Shown here: positions 8,874-19,293 of the stretch, in pieces
Layout of the letters: the number at the start of each line of letters is the position of its first letter
How positions within the stretch are numbered: position 1 is the first letter of the stretch
Assembly (NCBI RefSeq): GCF_008017545.1
Contig: NZ_VRTZ01000003.1
Location: 124,001 to 188,000, forward strand
Length of the DNA: 64,000 nucleotides
Origin: Homoserinibacter sp. GY 40078
GTDB taxonomy: Bacteria > Actinomycetota > Actinomycetes > Actinomycetales > Microbacteriaceae
Direction: 5' to 3'
Program-made: the position numbers and the translations under genes
Notes under the pieces: generated by a model
Told to the model about the DNA's origin: nothing
What the model saw: only the letters and a program-made list of their open reading frames with translations
Databases searched by the model: none

Positions 8874-9894
8874 CGGGCGGTCTCCGTCTTCTGGGGGCGC
8901 AGCGACTGCGCGAGCCGGGCGATGTGGCCGCGCAGGCGCGGCGACTGGACGAGCACGACGATCACCACGACGATCGCCAGGAACAGCGGGGCGACCGCCG
9001 ACGGCACACCGAGGAAGAGGATCGTCGATCGGAGCGTCTCGATCGTGAAGACACCGATCACGGTGCCCGCGACGCTGAACTTGCCGCCCATGAGCGAGGT
9101 GCCGCCGAGCACGACCGCGAGGATCGCATACAGCTCGATGTAGAGGCCGGCGGCGTTCGCGTCGGCGGCCATGATGTTCGAGCTGTAGAGGATCCCGGCG
9201 AATCCGGCGAGCAGACCGCTCGCCGCGTACGCGCCCCAGATGATCCCGCGGGCGCGCACCCCGGCGAGGCGACTCGCCTCGGGGTTGATGCCGACCGACT
9301 CCGTGAGCACGCCGAGCGCTGTGCGTCGTTCGATGAGCGCCACGATCGCCACTGCGGCGACCGACACGAAGAACGCGAACGGCAGGCCGAGCACGTATCC
9401 CTGCGCCATGAACCGGTACGGCTCGGAGTTGATCGTCGTGATGAACCCGCCGGTGATGAGCAGCGCGACGCCGCGCCCCGCGAGCATGAGCACGAGGGTC
9501 GCGATGATGGGTTGGATTCCCACGACGGCGACGAGGAACCCGTTCCAGACCCCGAGGAGCAGCGCCACCAGCACACCCGCGCCGATCGCGACGAGCACGG
9601 TGCCGAGCGAGTCCGGCGTCGGCGAGTCGGCGATGATCGTGAGCGCGACGGCCCCCGAGACCGCCATGATCGCGCCGACCGAGAGGTCGATGCCGCGCGT
9701 GGCGATCACGACCGTCATGCCGAGCGCGACGAGCATGAGGGGCGTGCTGTTGCGCAGGATGTCGATGAGCGCGCCGTAGAGCTGCCCGTTCTGGACGGTC
9801 ACGCTGATGAACGTGGGGCGCGCGACGGTGTTGACGACGATGAGCGTCAGGAGTGCGGCGATCGGCCAGAACAGCCGGTGCTTCACGATCTTCT

Positions 9895-9898
<4 letters not shown>
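8870..9898 (-). CDS. sugar ABC transporter permease (YtfT-like)
   Basis: A 342-residue inner-membrane permease of the same family, with ATRGIDLSVGAIMAVSGA near residue 65 and VLGGTSLMGGKF near residue 240. It overlaps the ATPase gene upstream and the YjfF-like gene downstream by 4 nt each, so all three should be co-translated. It pairs with the YjfF-like permease to form the membrane channel. Confidence 0.9.
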
Positions 9899-11496
<1,598 letters not shown>

Positions 11497-11576
11497 GGAG
11501 GCGTCCTCGTGTCGTGAGTGGACCGTCGGGGACCGACGCAGGGCCGGTCCCCGACGGATGGTGGTGGTGCGTCGGA

Positions 11577-12536
11577 TCAGTAGGGGCGCGTCGGCAGCAG
11601 CTCGATCGCGTCTTCCTGGGTGAAGGCCCCGTCCGGGACGATCGTGGTCTTGTCGACCTCTTCGCCGGCGAGCACCGCCTTCACGAGCTCCGCGACCTTC
11701 TCTCCGAGCAGCGGGTTGCACTCGACGATGTAATTGAACTTCCCGTCGGCGAGAGCCTGCATGCCGTCGTGCACCGCGTCGATGGTGACGATCTTGATGT
11801 CCTCACCGGGGGTCAGGCCTGCCGCCGTGATGGCGTCGAGAGCACCGAGACCCATGTCGTCGTTGTGCGCGAAGAGCAGGTTGATCTCGCTGCCGTACTT
11901 CTGCAGGAAGCCCTCCATGACCTTCTTGCCGCCGTCGCGGGTGAAGTCACCCGTCTGCGAGTCGAGCAGGTTGATGCTCGAGCCCTCGATGGCCGAGTTG
12001 AATCCCGCGGCCCGATCGAGCGCGGGGGCCGATCCCGTGGTGCCCTCGAGCACGACGAGGTTCGAGCCGTCGGCGTTCGCCGCGGCCCATTCACCCGCGG
12101 TGTGGCCCTCCTTCTCGAAGTCGAGGCCCACCCAGCTGGCGTAGAGGTCGTCGCTCGCCGAGACGGTGCGGTCTTCGAGGATCACCGGGATGCCGGCGTC
12201 CTTGGCCTCCGTGAGCACGTCGTCCCAGCCATCGACCGTGATGGGCGCGATGACGATCGCGTCGACGCCCTGGTTGATGAAGCTGCGGACGGCCGCGATC
12301 TGGGCCTCCTGCTTGTTGTCGGCGGCGTTGAAGATGAGGTCGAAGCCGTTGTCCTTCGAGAACGCTTCCTTCATCGACTCGGTGTTCGCCGAGCGCCATC
12401 CGGATTCGGAGCCGGTCTGGGCGAAGCCGACGGTGATGAGTTCATCTCCGCCGTCGCCCGTGCCGTCGCTTGCGCAGCCGGTCAATGCGAGAGCGATCGC
12501 TCCCGTGATCGCCACGCCCGCCAGGATCTTCTTCAT
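11577..12536 (-). CDS. sugar ABC transporter substrate-binding lipoprotein (YtfQ-like)
   Basis: A 319-residue type I periplasmic-binding lipoprotein. The signal peptide ends in a lipobox, LTGC (Cys 21). The mature protein begins GFAQTGSESGWRSANTESM, which closely resembles E. coli YtfQ, the galactofuranose binder. Later stretches such as VIVIAPITVDGWDDVL, FAHNDDMGLGA and TIDAVHDGMQAL support this. A strong ribosome-binding site (GAGGAGG) precedes the ATG. In this window the more plausible ligand is arabinose or a furanose sugar, given araB/D/A nearby; that is inference. Confidence 0.93.
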   Translation of the reverse strand: MKKILAGVAITGAIALALTGCASDGTGDGGDELITVGFAQTGSESGWRSANTESMKEAFSKDNGFDLIFNAADNKQEAQIAAVRSFINQGVDAIVIAPITVDGWDDVLTEAKDAGIPVILEDRTVSASDDLYASWVGLDFEKEGHTAGEWAAANADGSNLVVLEGTTGSAPALDRAAGFNSAIEGSSINLLDSQTGDFTRDGGKKVMEGFLQKYGSEINLLFAHNDDMGLGALDAITAAGLTPGEDIKIVTIDAVHDGMQALADGKFNYIVECNPLLGEKVAELVKAVLAGEEVDKTTIVPDGAFTQEDAIELLPTRPY

Positions 12537-12840
12537 TCCAAAACCTCCTCGTTTTGGCCCCGGCGTCGCTGCCGGTGGTGATGGTGGTATGTCTCTTGGC
12601 GCGATGTCACCAGGGGGGTGGACATCGCCTGAATGTTAGCCTTCACATTTCCCGCCTTGGCAAGGAAAGTTCCATAACGGTTTGATAACGTGACTGAAAT
12701 GTTGGGGGTTCGATGCCTTGCCGACGGTGAGTTGTGGGAGCGCTCGCGTGATCGCTCACATCGGACATCCCGAGGCCACTCCCGCTGCCGGCTGCGACGG
12801 ATCGCGAGCCCAGCCGTGTGGATGCGCGATGATGTCCGCC
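12537..12840. promoter_or_regulatory. promoter/leader region of the sugar ABC operon
   Basis: About 300 bp between the binding-protein gene (minus) and the DUF1905 gene (plus). It holds a hairpin with 8-bp perfect arms GCGATGTC (12601-12608) and GACATCGC (12621-12628), expected in the operon's 5' UTR. It also holds a tandem ATAACG repeat (12674-12679 and 12685-12690, period 11), a plausible regulator contact site. A possible minus-strand promoter (TTGCCA with TAACAT, 19-bp spacer) lies between about 12632 and 12662. All assignments are tentative. Confidence 0.4.
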
Positions 12841-13278
12841 ATGAGGTTCGCGACGACCCTGCTGAAGATGGGCAACAACACCGGCATCGAAGTGCCCCCG
12901 GAGGTCATCGAGGGACTCGGAGCTGGGAAAAGGCCTCCCGTGATCGTGACGGTCAACGGATTCCGCTATGAGTCGACGGTCGGCGTCATGGGAGGGAAGT
13001 CGCTCATCCCGTTCTCGTCCGACAAGCGCGCTGCGACAGGGCTCTCGGGTGGTGAGGCGATCGAGGTCGAGCTGGAGCTCGATGCGAGCCCTCGGATCGT
13101 CGAGCCGCCGACCGACCTCGCCGAGGCGCTCGCCGCGGATCCGGCTGCCGCCGCTGCCTGGGAGCGCCTCGCCCCCAGCCGCCGCAAGGCGCACGTGACG
13201 TCCGTCGAGTCGGCCAAGGCGGCCGAGACGCGGGCCCGGCGGGTCGCGGCCGTGGTGGCGAAGCTCTCCGACGCCTGA
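12841..13278 (+). CDS. DUF1905/YdeI domain protein
   Basis: A 145-residue protein. The N-terminal DUF1905 barrel is recognisable (FATTLLKMGNNTGIEVPPEV, VTVNGFRYESTVGVMGG). The C-terminal YdeI/OmpD-associated-like helix pair reads LAPSRRKAHVTSVESAKAAETRARR. Such proteins are small cytoplasmic proteins of unknown role. Three closely spaced ATGs (12829, 12832, 12841) are possible; 12841 matches the family start. The gene is monocistronic-looking, with the LacI gene 23 nt downstream. Confidence 0.85.
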   Translation: MRFATTLLKMGNNTGIEVPPEVIEGLGAGKRPPVIVTVNGFRYESTVGVMGGKSLIPFSSDKRAATGLSGGEAIEVELELDASPRIVEPPTDLAEALAADPAAAAAWERLAPSRRKAHVTSVESAKAAETRARRVAAVVAKLSDA

Positions 13279-13301
13279 ACCCGTGCCGCTAGCCTGGGCC
13301 G

Positions 13302-14324
13302 GTGGCGCAGGCGTCGAGGAACACCCCCAACATGCACGACGTGGCTGCGCGCGCCGGAGTGAGCCACATCACCGTCTCGCGAGTGCTCAACGACTACCCG
13401 TCGATCCGACCGGAGACGCGCGATCGGGTGCTCGCGGCCATCGCCGAGCTCGGCTACCGGCGCAACCTCGCCGCTCGCGCGCTCGTCACGAGCCGCACCC
13501 GCGCGATCGGCGTGCTCTCTCCTGAAGTCGCTCAGCACGGTCCCGCGTCGAGCGTGCTCGCGGTCGAGCGCGCCGCGCGCGAGCACGGTTACCACCCGCT
13601 CGTGACCGCCGCCGCCGTCGAGCATGACGCGAGCGTCGCAGCCCTCGGCTTCCTCCTCGATCAGGCGGTCGAGGCGCTCGTGGTGATCGCTCCGCACGAG
13701 ACGGTGCTCGCCGCGATCCGTGATCTCGACATCCGCGTGCCGCTCGTCACCCTGCAGGCGCCCGACCGCCCCACGGGCGTCGGGGTGGACCAGTCGGCCG
13801 GGGCGCGGCTCGCGGCCGAGCATCTGCTCGGGCTCGGCCACACGCACGTGCAGCTGTTGTCCGGGCCCGAGGGGTACCTCGAGGCGACCGCGCGTCGGCA
13901 GGGCGTGCTCGCGGCTCTCGACGATGCGAGCGTGGTGCCGGGGCCGGAGCTCCGCGGCGACTGGAGCGCGGCATCCGGATTCGCGGTCGCAGCCGAGATC
14001 GAGGCGTCGACCACCGCCGTGATCGCCGCGAACGACCAGATGGCCATCGGTCTGATCGCCGGACTCGCCGATGCCGGGCGGGATGTTCCCTCGCAGGTGA
14101 GCGTCGTCGGGTTCGATGACATCCCCGAGGCGGAATATCAGCGGCCCGCGCTCACGACCGTGCAGCAGGACTTCGAGCTCGTCGGGCGCCGCGCCGTAGA
14201 GGCGCTGCTCGCACGTATCGCTCCGGATCCGGACGCGCCCCCGGTGGAGGCGGTCATCGCGCCACGGCTCGTGGTGCGCGCGTCGACCGCGGTGCCGCGG
14301 AGCGTGACGCCCCGGAGGGAGTGA
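13302..14324 (+). CDS. LacI family transcriptional regulator
   Basis: A 340-residue LacI/GalR regulator starting at GTG. The N-terminal HTH (DVAARAGVSHITVSRVLNDY) is followed by the hinge and a sugar-binding effector domain ending AANDQMAIG, SVVGFDDIPEAEYQRPALTTVQQDF. It resembles the LacI protein at 5269-6282 over its whole length, so the two are likely duplicates with different targets. It lies between the transporter and the rhamnosidase, but no obvious operator links it to either. The stop is inside a terminator-like hairpin shared with the convergent GH78 gene. Confidence 0.92.
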   Translation: MAQASRNTPNMHDVAARAGVSHITVSRVLNDYPSIRPETRDRVLAAIAELGYRRNLAARALVTSRTRAIGVLSPEVAQHGPASSVLAVERAAREHGYHPLVTAAAVEHDASVAALGFLLDQAVEALVVIAPHETVLAAIRDLDIRVPLVTLQAPDRPTGVGVDQSAGARLAAEHLLGLGHTHVQLLSGPEGYLEATARRQGVLAALDDASVVPGPELRGDWSAASGFAVAAEIEASTTAVIAANDQMAIGLIAGLADAGRDVPSQVSVVGFDDIPEAEYQRPALTTVQQDFELVGRRAVEALLARIAPDPDAPPVEAVIAPRLVVRASTAVPRSVTPRRE

Positions 14325-14341
14325 GCTCGCTCACCCCCTCC
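14314..14341. terminator. bidirectional terminator hairpin between LacI and GH78 genes
   Basis: Arms GGAGGGAGTGAGC (14314-14326) and GCTCACCCCCTCC (14329-14341) pair with one mismatch around a 2-nt loop. The hairpin includes the LacI gene stop codon and ends 8 nt from the convergent rhamnosidase stop. Confidence 0.6.
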
Positions 14342-14348
14342 CGACCGG

Positions 14349-17075
14349 TCACGCGACGATCGCCGACTCCGCGGCCGTCCACTCCACACGGTGCGTTCCC
14401 GAGCCGAGCTGGACCGCGAGGGCGCCGTCTGCCTCGGTGACGCGGTCGGATCCGGCGAGGGTCTCGCCGTCGATGCTCGCCGACTCGGCTCGCCCTCCCC
14501 GCAGCGTCATGGTCGCGCTCGCCCCCGCCGGAATGCGGACGGTCGCCACCGCGTGCACGCCTTCGAGCGACCACTCGATGCCGAGCGGGCCGAACGGCGT
14601 ACCGGTCTGGGCGCTCACCCGGTCGATGCGCCGGTTGAGCAGCGGGTCGACAGTGATGCGCGCCCACCCGGGCGCCGCGGGCCGGATGCCCGCGAGCCGC
14701 TCATACAGCCACCGGGCGGAGGCGCCGAGCGAGTAGTGATTATGCGACATGATCGCTCGGCCGTTCTCGTCGTGTCCCGTCCAGGACTCCCAAACCGTGG
14801 TGGCGCCTGCCTCGACCTGCCCGAGCCACGACGGAGCCGAGGTCTGCAGCAGCAAGTCGAGGGCGACGTCATCCGCGCCGTTCTCCGAGAGCTGCCCGAG
14901 CAGGAACCCGGTGCTGAGAAAGCCCGTGCCGAGGTGTGTGCCGCGCTCGCGGATTCGCTCGACGAGACGCGCTGTCGTCGCGGCGCGACGTTCCGCCGGC
15001 ACGAGGCCGAATTCGAGAGCGCGCACGTACGTCGCCTGCGCCTCCGGCAGCAGCCCGTTCTCGGGCATGTAGTGCCGCTGCCAGGCATCGCGCGCACCCT
15101 CGGCGTACACCGTGAAGTGCGCCGCATCCTCTGCATGCCCGAGCAGTTCGGCGATCTGTGCGAGGAGTCGGCTCGAGTGCTCGAAGTAGGCGGTCGCCAC
15201 CCACGCACGCGGATGCACATGCAGATCCTGCGTCATCGACATGATGTCGAGGACGCCGTCGCCTTCGCCTGCGGGCTCGAGCCATTCGCCCCAGTGGTAG
15301 CCGGCGTTGACGAAGTAGGGGTCGTCGGCTCCGCTGCTCGCGGCGAGCGTCGCATAGCGCTCGATCCATCGCGACATCGCGGTGTAGTTCTCCTCGAGTG
15401 CCGTGGTGGACCCGGTGGCGAGGTAGATCGACCACGGGATGAGCACGATCGCGTCACCCCAGCCTGCAGAGCCGGGAGGGGGCAGCGGCATGCCGGGGGC
15501 CATCTCCTCGCGCTCGGCACCCTCGCGCCAGTTGTTCGCGTCGACCGGCACGATGTCGGGGATGGTGCCGTCGGTGTGCTGCTGGAGGCGCGCATCGACC
15601 ATCCAGTTCGCGAGGTACGGTGCGGTGTCGGCCATGAGCAGGGCCGTGCGGGCGAACACCTGGGCGTCGCCGGTCCATCCGCTGCGCTCGCGAGTGGGGC
15701 AATCGGTCGGCACGTCGAGGAAGTTGCCGCGCATGCTCCACGTGACGTTCTCGTGGAACCGGTCGACGAGCGGGTTCGACGAGGTGAAGCGGCCGTCGTA
15801 GTCGATCGCCGCGTGGATGGGCACCGCAGCCGCCTGCAGGATCTCGACGCCCTCGGGAGCGGTGATCGCGATGTAGCGAAAGCCCTGGGTACTGAACGTC
15901 GGCTCGAACTCGTCCTGTTCACCGGAGAGGATGAGGCGGTTCGGGCCGAGGTGGATGTCGACCGGCATCCCCGCGAAGAGGTAGTCGAGATCGACTTCGC
16001 CCTCGGGGGTCAGCACCTCGCTGTGGTGGACGACGACCTCCGTGCCCGCCGGTCCGCGGGCGGTGATCCGCGCGACGCCGTGCAGGTTCTGCCCGAAGTC
16101 GACGATGAGCGCTCCGGAGGGTGCGCGGGTGCGCGACACTTCGGCGATCGGCGCTGCAGCGGCGAACGGAGCAGGCCCCTCGCCCACGAGCGAGCGCCGC
16201 TCCTCGACCGCGACGACGCGCTCGGGATGCGGAATGGATCCGCCGATCCGATCCCACGCGCCGCGCAGGCGGGCGTCGATGGTCTCGCCCTCCCGAGGGT
16301 CGGATGCGCCGATCTCGCCGGTGCCGCCCTCCCACGAGTCGTCGGTCGCGATCTCGACGATGCTGCCGTCGGCGAGTTCGATCTCGAGCCGCGCGATCAC
16401 CGCCGTGCGGTTGCCGTAGATCGCCGGCTGACCGAGAGCGCCGATGCGCCCGCGGTAACGGCCGTCGGCGAGCAGCAGCGATACCGCGTTGTCGCCTTCG
16501 TGCAGGAGCGAGGTGATGTCGCGCACCTGATACTCAACGCGTGCCTCGAAGGCGGTGAATCCGGGGAAGATCCCGGGTCCCAGGGCGTCCTGCCCGTTGA
16601 CGCCCAGGCGGTACCAGCCGAGTGCGGTGGAGTAGGAGCGGGCACGCACGGGCGCGCTCGGAAGCGTGAACTCGTGACGGAGGTACTGCACCGGCGCCGT
16701 CTCGCCGACGGCGGGCTCGTCGCCCACGCGGATCCATCGCGCCGGCTCGAGGCCTGCGCCGAGAAGGCCCGTCGAGAACTGCGCGGGCTCCGACCAGTCG
16801 GACTCCGTGCCGTCGGCGTCCCAGACGACGACCTGCCAGGTGAAGGTGCTGCGCGGGGGAAGCTGCGGCCCGGCGTAGCGGATCGTGGGCACGGTCACGG
16901 GCATCGCACCGGAGTCCCACACCGGCTCTCCTGCGAGGTCCCGCACCACCACCTGCGCCGTCCCGAGAATCACCCCTTTCGCGTCGGTGGCGAGTTGCCA
17001 GCTGAACTCGGGGGTCCCATCGAGGCCCTCGGGGGATATCCGCCCGGAGGTGCGGAGAGCGGTCGGGACGAGCAT
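14349..17075 (-). CDS. GH78 alpha-L-rhamnosidase
   Basis: A 908-residue glycoside hydrolase family 78 enzyme that releases terminal alpha-L-rhamnose. It shows the N-terminal Ig-like and beta-sandwich domains (WQVVVWDADG, LGWYRLGVNG) and the conserved PTDCPTRERSGWTGDAQVF block at about residues 455-475, which includes the acidic catalytic residues. The (alpha/alpha)6 barrel follows, with the late motif GATTVWESW and a C-terminal beta domain. There is no signal peptide, so it acts on imported rhamnosides. It is divergent from the TetR gene, and a palindromic operator sits 25 bp upstream of its start. Confidence 0.93.
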   Translation of the reverse strand: MLVPTALRTSGRISPEGLDGTPEFSWQLATDAKGVILGTAQVVVRDLAGEPVWDSGAMPVTVPTIRYAGPQLPPRSTFTWQVVVWDADGTESDWSEPAQFSTGLLGAGLEPARWIRVGDEPAVGETAPVQYLRHEFTLPSAPVRARSYSTALGWYRLGVNGQDALGPGIFPGFTAFEARVEYQVRDITSLLHEGDNAVSLLLADGRYRGRIGALGQPAIYGNRTAVIARLEIELADGSIVEIATDDSWEGGTGEIGASDPREGETIDARLRGAWDRIGGSIPHPERVVAVEERRSLVGEGPAPFAAAAPIAEVSRTRAPSGALIVDFGQNLHGVARITARGPAGTEVVVHHSEVLTPEGEVDLDYLFAGMPVDIHLGPNRLILSGEQDEFEPTFSTQGFRYIAITAPEGVEILQAAAVPIHAAIDYDGRFTSSNPLVDRFHENVTWSMRGNFLDVPTDCPTRERSGWTGDAQVFARTALLMADTAPYLANWMVDARLQQHTDGTIPDIVPVDANNWREGAEREEMAPGMPLPPPGSAGWGDAIVLIPWSIYLATGSTTALEENYTAMSRWIERYATLAASSGADDPYFVNAGYHWGEWLEPAGEGDGVLDIMSMTQDLHVHPRAWVATAYFEHSSRLLAQIAELLGHAEDAAHFTVYAEGARDAWQRHYMPENGLLPEAQATYVRALEFGLVPAERRAATTARLVERIRERGTHLGTGFLSTGFLLGQLSENGADDVALDLLLQTSAPSWLGQVEAGATTVWESWTGHDENGRAIMSHNHYSLGASARWLYERLAGIRPAAPGWARITVDPLLNRRIDRVSAQTGTPFGPLGIEWSLEGVHAVATVRIPAGASATMTLRGGRAESASIDGETLAGSDRVTEADGALAVQLGSGTHRVEWTAAESAIVA

Positions 17076-17099
17076 GGGATCTCCTGTCGCGTCGTTGCG

Positions 17100-17119
17100 C
17101 CTACCAACTAGTAGGTAGG
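17100..17119. promoter_or_regulatory. TetR operator, copy 1 (rhamnosidase/tetR promoter)
   Basis: Near-palindrome CCTACCAACTAGTAGGTAGG between the divergent rhamnosidase (start 17075, minus) and tetR (start 17150, plus). A near-identical site recurs at 17770-17789 upstream of the MFS gene. The two share CCTACCAACT, GT and GGTA at identical spacing, as expected for a TetR dimer site controlling all three genes. Confidence 0.75.
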
Positions 17120-17149
17120 CCGACTCTATCAGGGGCCAGACTAGGAGCC

Positions 17150-17728
17150 ATGACCGAGATCGCCAGCCCCCGCGAGCGCATCCTGGATGCCGCCGAGCGC
17201 GTCTTCGCCGAGAGCGGCTACCGGGGCGGAAGCCTCAACGACGTCGCGGTGGCGGCCGGCTACACGCGGGCCGGACTGCTGCACCACTTCCCGAGCAAGG
17301 AGGCGCTTCTCCTCGCGATCCTCGAGCGCCGCGACGACCGTCTTGGTGTCACGCAACTCGCCGAGACCTCCTCCGGTGTCGAGGAGATGCTGGACCGAAT
17401 GGTGGGGCAGATCGAGGAGGTGCTGCAGATCCGTCCGCTCATCCGCCTCGGGCACATCCTCGAGGCCGAAGCCGCCTCGAGTGACCACCCGGCGCACGAA
17501 TGGGCGGCCGCCCGTGAACGCACGCTCCGTGAATTGATGGCCGAGGGGATCCGCCGGTCTCAGCGTGCGGGATCTCTGCGTGCGGATATCGACCCGATCC
17601 TGCTCGCCGCCGTGCTGCTCGCCGCCGAGGAGGGGCTTGAGGCGCAGTGGCTGCTCGACGAAAGCGTCGATGTGGTCGCAGGCATGCGGCTCGTGAGAGA
17701 GATGCTCGGCTCGCTCGCCCCCGAGTGA
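17150..17728 (+). CDS. TetR family transcriptional regulator
   Basis: A 192-residue TetR/AcrR regulator. Its N-terminal DNA-binding domain is typical (ILDAAERVFAESGYRGGSLNDVA then GYTRAGLLHHFPSKEALL), followed by an all-helical ligand domain. It lies between the GH78 rhamnosidase and an MFS transporter, both of which carry the same palindrome in their promoters. It is therefore probably a local repressor relieved by a rhamnose-derived ligand; the ligand is inferred. Confidence 0.93.
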   Translation: MTEIASPRERILDAAERVFAESGYRGGSLNDVAVAAGYTRAGLLHHFPSKEALLLAILERRDDRLGVTQLAETSSGVEEMLDRMVGQIEEVLQIRPLIRLGHILEAEAASSDHPAHEWAAARERTLRELMAEGIRRSQRAGSLRADIDPILLAAVLLAAEEGLEAQWLLDESVDVVAGMRLVREMLGSLAPE

Positions 17729-17769
17729 GCGGAGGCTGCGGTGCGGGCGCGCAGCCATCTCCATGCTCA

Positions 17770-17789
17770 CCTACCAACTGGTTGGTATG
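17770..17789. promoter_or_regulatory. TetR operator, copy 2 (MFS promoter)
   Basis: Palindrome TACCAAC-TG-GTTGGTA inside CCTACCAACTGGTTGGTATG, about 83 bp upstream of the MFS start. It matches the copy at 17100-17119 at 15 of its 17 core positions. Confidence 0.75.
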
Positions 17790-17871
17790 TGTGATACGTT
17801 TCACTCGCTCAGCAGCGGGGCGCCCCTCACGCCCTCGCGAATAGCCGATCACTCATTCAAGGGAGAATGTC

Positions 17872-19149
17872 ATGAGCGAAAGAAGCCAGCCCCGCCCGTG
17901 GTGGGTCGGCGTGGTGTCCGGAATGGCGTCGTACATCGACGCCGCAGCGATCATGAGCTTCGGCATCGCGATCGTCATCCACCAGGCGGTGCTCGGCCTT
18001 GATGCGGCCCAGGTGGGCGCCGCGTCGGCGATCCTCACGGTCGGTATCGCGATCGGCGCCCTCGTCGGTGGCAAGCTCGGCGACCGCTTCGGCCGTCGCC
18101 CCGTCTTCACGATCACGATGATCGTGGTCGTGCTCGGGTCGGCACTGCTCGTCGTCGGCGGATCCTTCGGCCTGATCGTCGCGGGCGCCGCCCTCGTCGG
18201 GCTCGGCACAGGTGCCGACCTGCCCGTCTCCCTGTCGACGATCTCGGAGGCCGCGAACGACACGAATCGCGGTCGCATCGTGGCGTTCTCGAACGTTCTC
18301 TGGCTCGCGGGCGTCGTGTCCGGGATCCTGATCGGCACAGTCGTGGGCAACCTCGGCGAGCTGGGCGCGCAGATCCTGTTCATCCACGTCGGAGGGGTCG
18401 CCTTCATCGTGCTCCTGCTCCGGCTGACGATCCCAGAATCGGCTGTGTGGCTCGCGGCGCGGCGCGCCCGCCAGGCGGGCGAGGCATCGGTGCGCGCCGA
18501 ACGCACGACCGTTCGCGAACTCCTCCGCGCGCCCTACCTTGCCCCACTCCTCGGGCTTGCGGTCTTCTACGCGCTCGTCAACCTCGGCTACAACACCTTC
18601 GGACAGTTCGGCCCCTACCTGCTCGTGAACGCGGCCGGAACGGATGTCTCGACGGCGTCGGCGCTGAGCCTGGCGTCGGTTCCGGTCGGTCTGATCGGAA
18701 TCCTGTGGTTCATGAAGATCGTCGACAAGCCGCGACGCTTCGTGTACTTCACCGTCGGCGCGGTGCTCTCGGTCGTCGGCCTCCTGATCCCGGCAGTCTT
18801 CGGGTTCTCGGTGGCGACCTATCTCGTGGCGGTGATCCTGCTGATCGGCGGCGGAACCTTCGCAGGCGAGGCCATCATGAAGGTCTGGACGCAGGAGCAG
18901 TTCCCGACTCTCCTGCGCACGACGGCGCAGGGCACGGTCATCGCGGTCGCACGGTTCGTCGCCGCCGCGGGTGCCGCCGTCACGCCGATGATCGTCGAGG
19001 CCGGGGCCAGCGTGCTGTTCCTGCTGCTCGCGATCGTGAGCGGCATCGGCCTGCTCGTGGCGTGGCTCGTGTTCCGCACGCGGGACCGTCGCAACGAGTT
19101 CCTGGGCGAGTCGCGGCCCGACGAACTCGTGGCCACCCCGGGCAGTTAG
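17872..19149 (+). CDS. MFS transporter (sugar/metabolite:H+ symporter type)
   Basis: A 425-residue major facilitator with about 12 membrane helices. The loop 2-3 signature GGKLGDRFGRRPVF is clear. The intracellular mid-loop (residues about 195-215) reads RARQAGEASVRAERTTVRELL. The family resembles YdjE/metabolite:H+ symporters. A GGGAGA site precedes the ATG. Shared operators with the GH78 and TetR genes suggest it imports rhamnose or a rhamnoside for the cytoplasmic rhamnosidase; substrate is inferred. Confidence 0.88.
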   Translation: MSERSQPRPWWVGVVSGMASYIDAAAIMSFGIAIVIHQAVLGLDAAQVGAASAILTVGIAIGALVGGKLGDRFGRRPVFTITMIVVVLGSALLVVGGSFGLIVAGAALVGLGTGADLPVSLSTISEAANDTNRGRIVAFSNVLWLAGVVSGILIGTVVGNLGELGAQILFIHVGGVAFIVLLLRLTIPESAVWLAARRARQAGEASVRAERTTVRELLRAPYLAPLLGLAVFYALVNLGYNTFGQFGPYLLVNAAGTDVSTASALSLASVPVGLIGILWFMKIVDKPRRFVYFTVGAVLSVVGLLIPAVFGFSVATYLVAVILLIGGGTFAGEAIMKVWTQEQFPTLLRTTAQGTVIAVARFVAAAGAAVTPMIVEAGASVLFLLLAIVSGIGLLVAWLVFRTRDRRNEFLGESRPDELVATPGS

Positions 19150-19165
19150 CCAAGGACGCTCGACA

Positions 19166-19200
19166 GGTGGAGGCCTCGATCGCCGATCGGGGCCTCCACC
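19166..19200 (+). terminator. terminator after the MFS gene
   Basis: Stem GGTGGAGGCC (19166-19175) and GGCCTCCACC (19191-19200), perfect over 10 bp, with further pairing inside the 15-nt loop (CGATC/GATCG). A short T-containing stretch follows. It separates the MFS gene from the arabinose operon. Confidence 0.75.
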
Positions 19201-19225
19201 GTCGTTCAGGCGCGCGCGGTAGGGT

Positions 19226-19261
19226 ATCGTCGCGATGTTCGTTAACGTGAACATCGACGAT
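19226..19261 (+). promoter_or_regulatory. AraR-like operator upstream of the arabinose operon
   Basis: Inverted arms GATGTTC (19234-19240) and GAACATC (19249-19255) flank GTTAACGT. The symmetry extends outward to ATCGTC (19226-19231) and GACGAT (19256-19261) with a 2-nt bulge. It lies 23 bp upstream of the kinase gene's ribosome-binding site, a typical repressor position. The regulator is not obvious in the window; one of the two LacI proteins or a distant AraR could bind it. Confidence 0.6.
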
Positions 19262-19293
19262 CAGCTCCGACCGGCGAGGAGGCCGTGACCCAC

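Noticed and set aside
11497-11721. In-frame extension of the ATPase gene upstream of 11496
   Set aside because: Arg-rich, overlaps the binding-protein gene and lacks family similarity; the downstream ATG fits the normal domain start.
17100-17789. The two CCTACCAACT palindromes as insertion-sequence ends
   Set aside because: They flank a normal regulator gene, have no transposase, and are better explained as operators.
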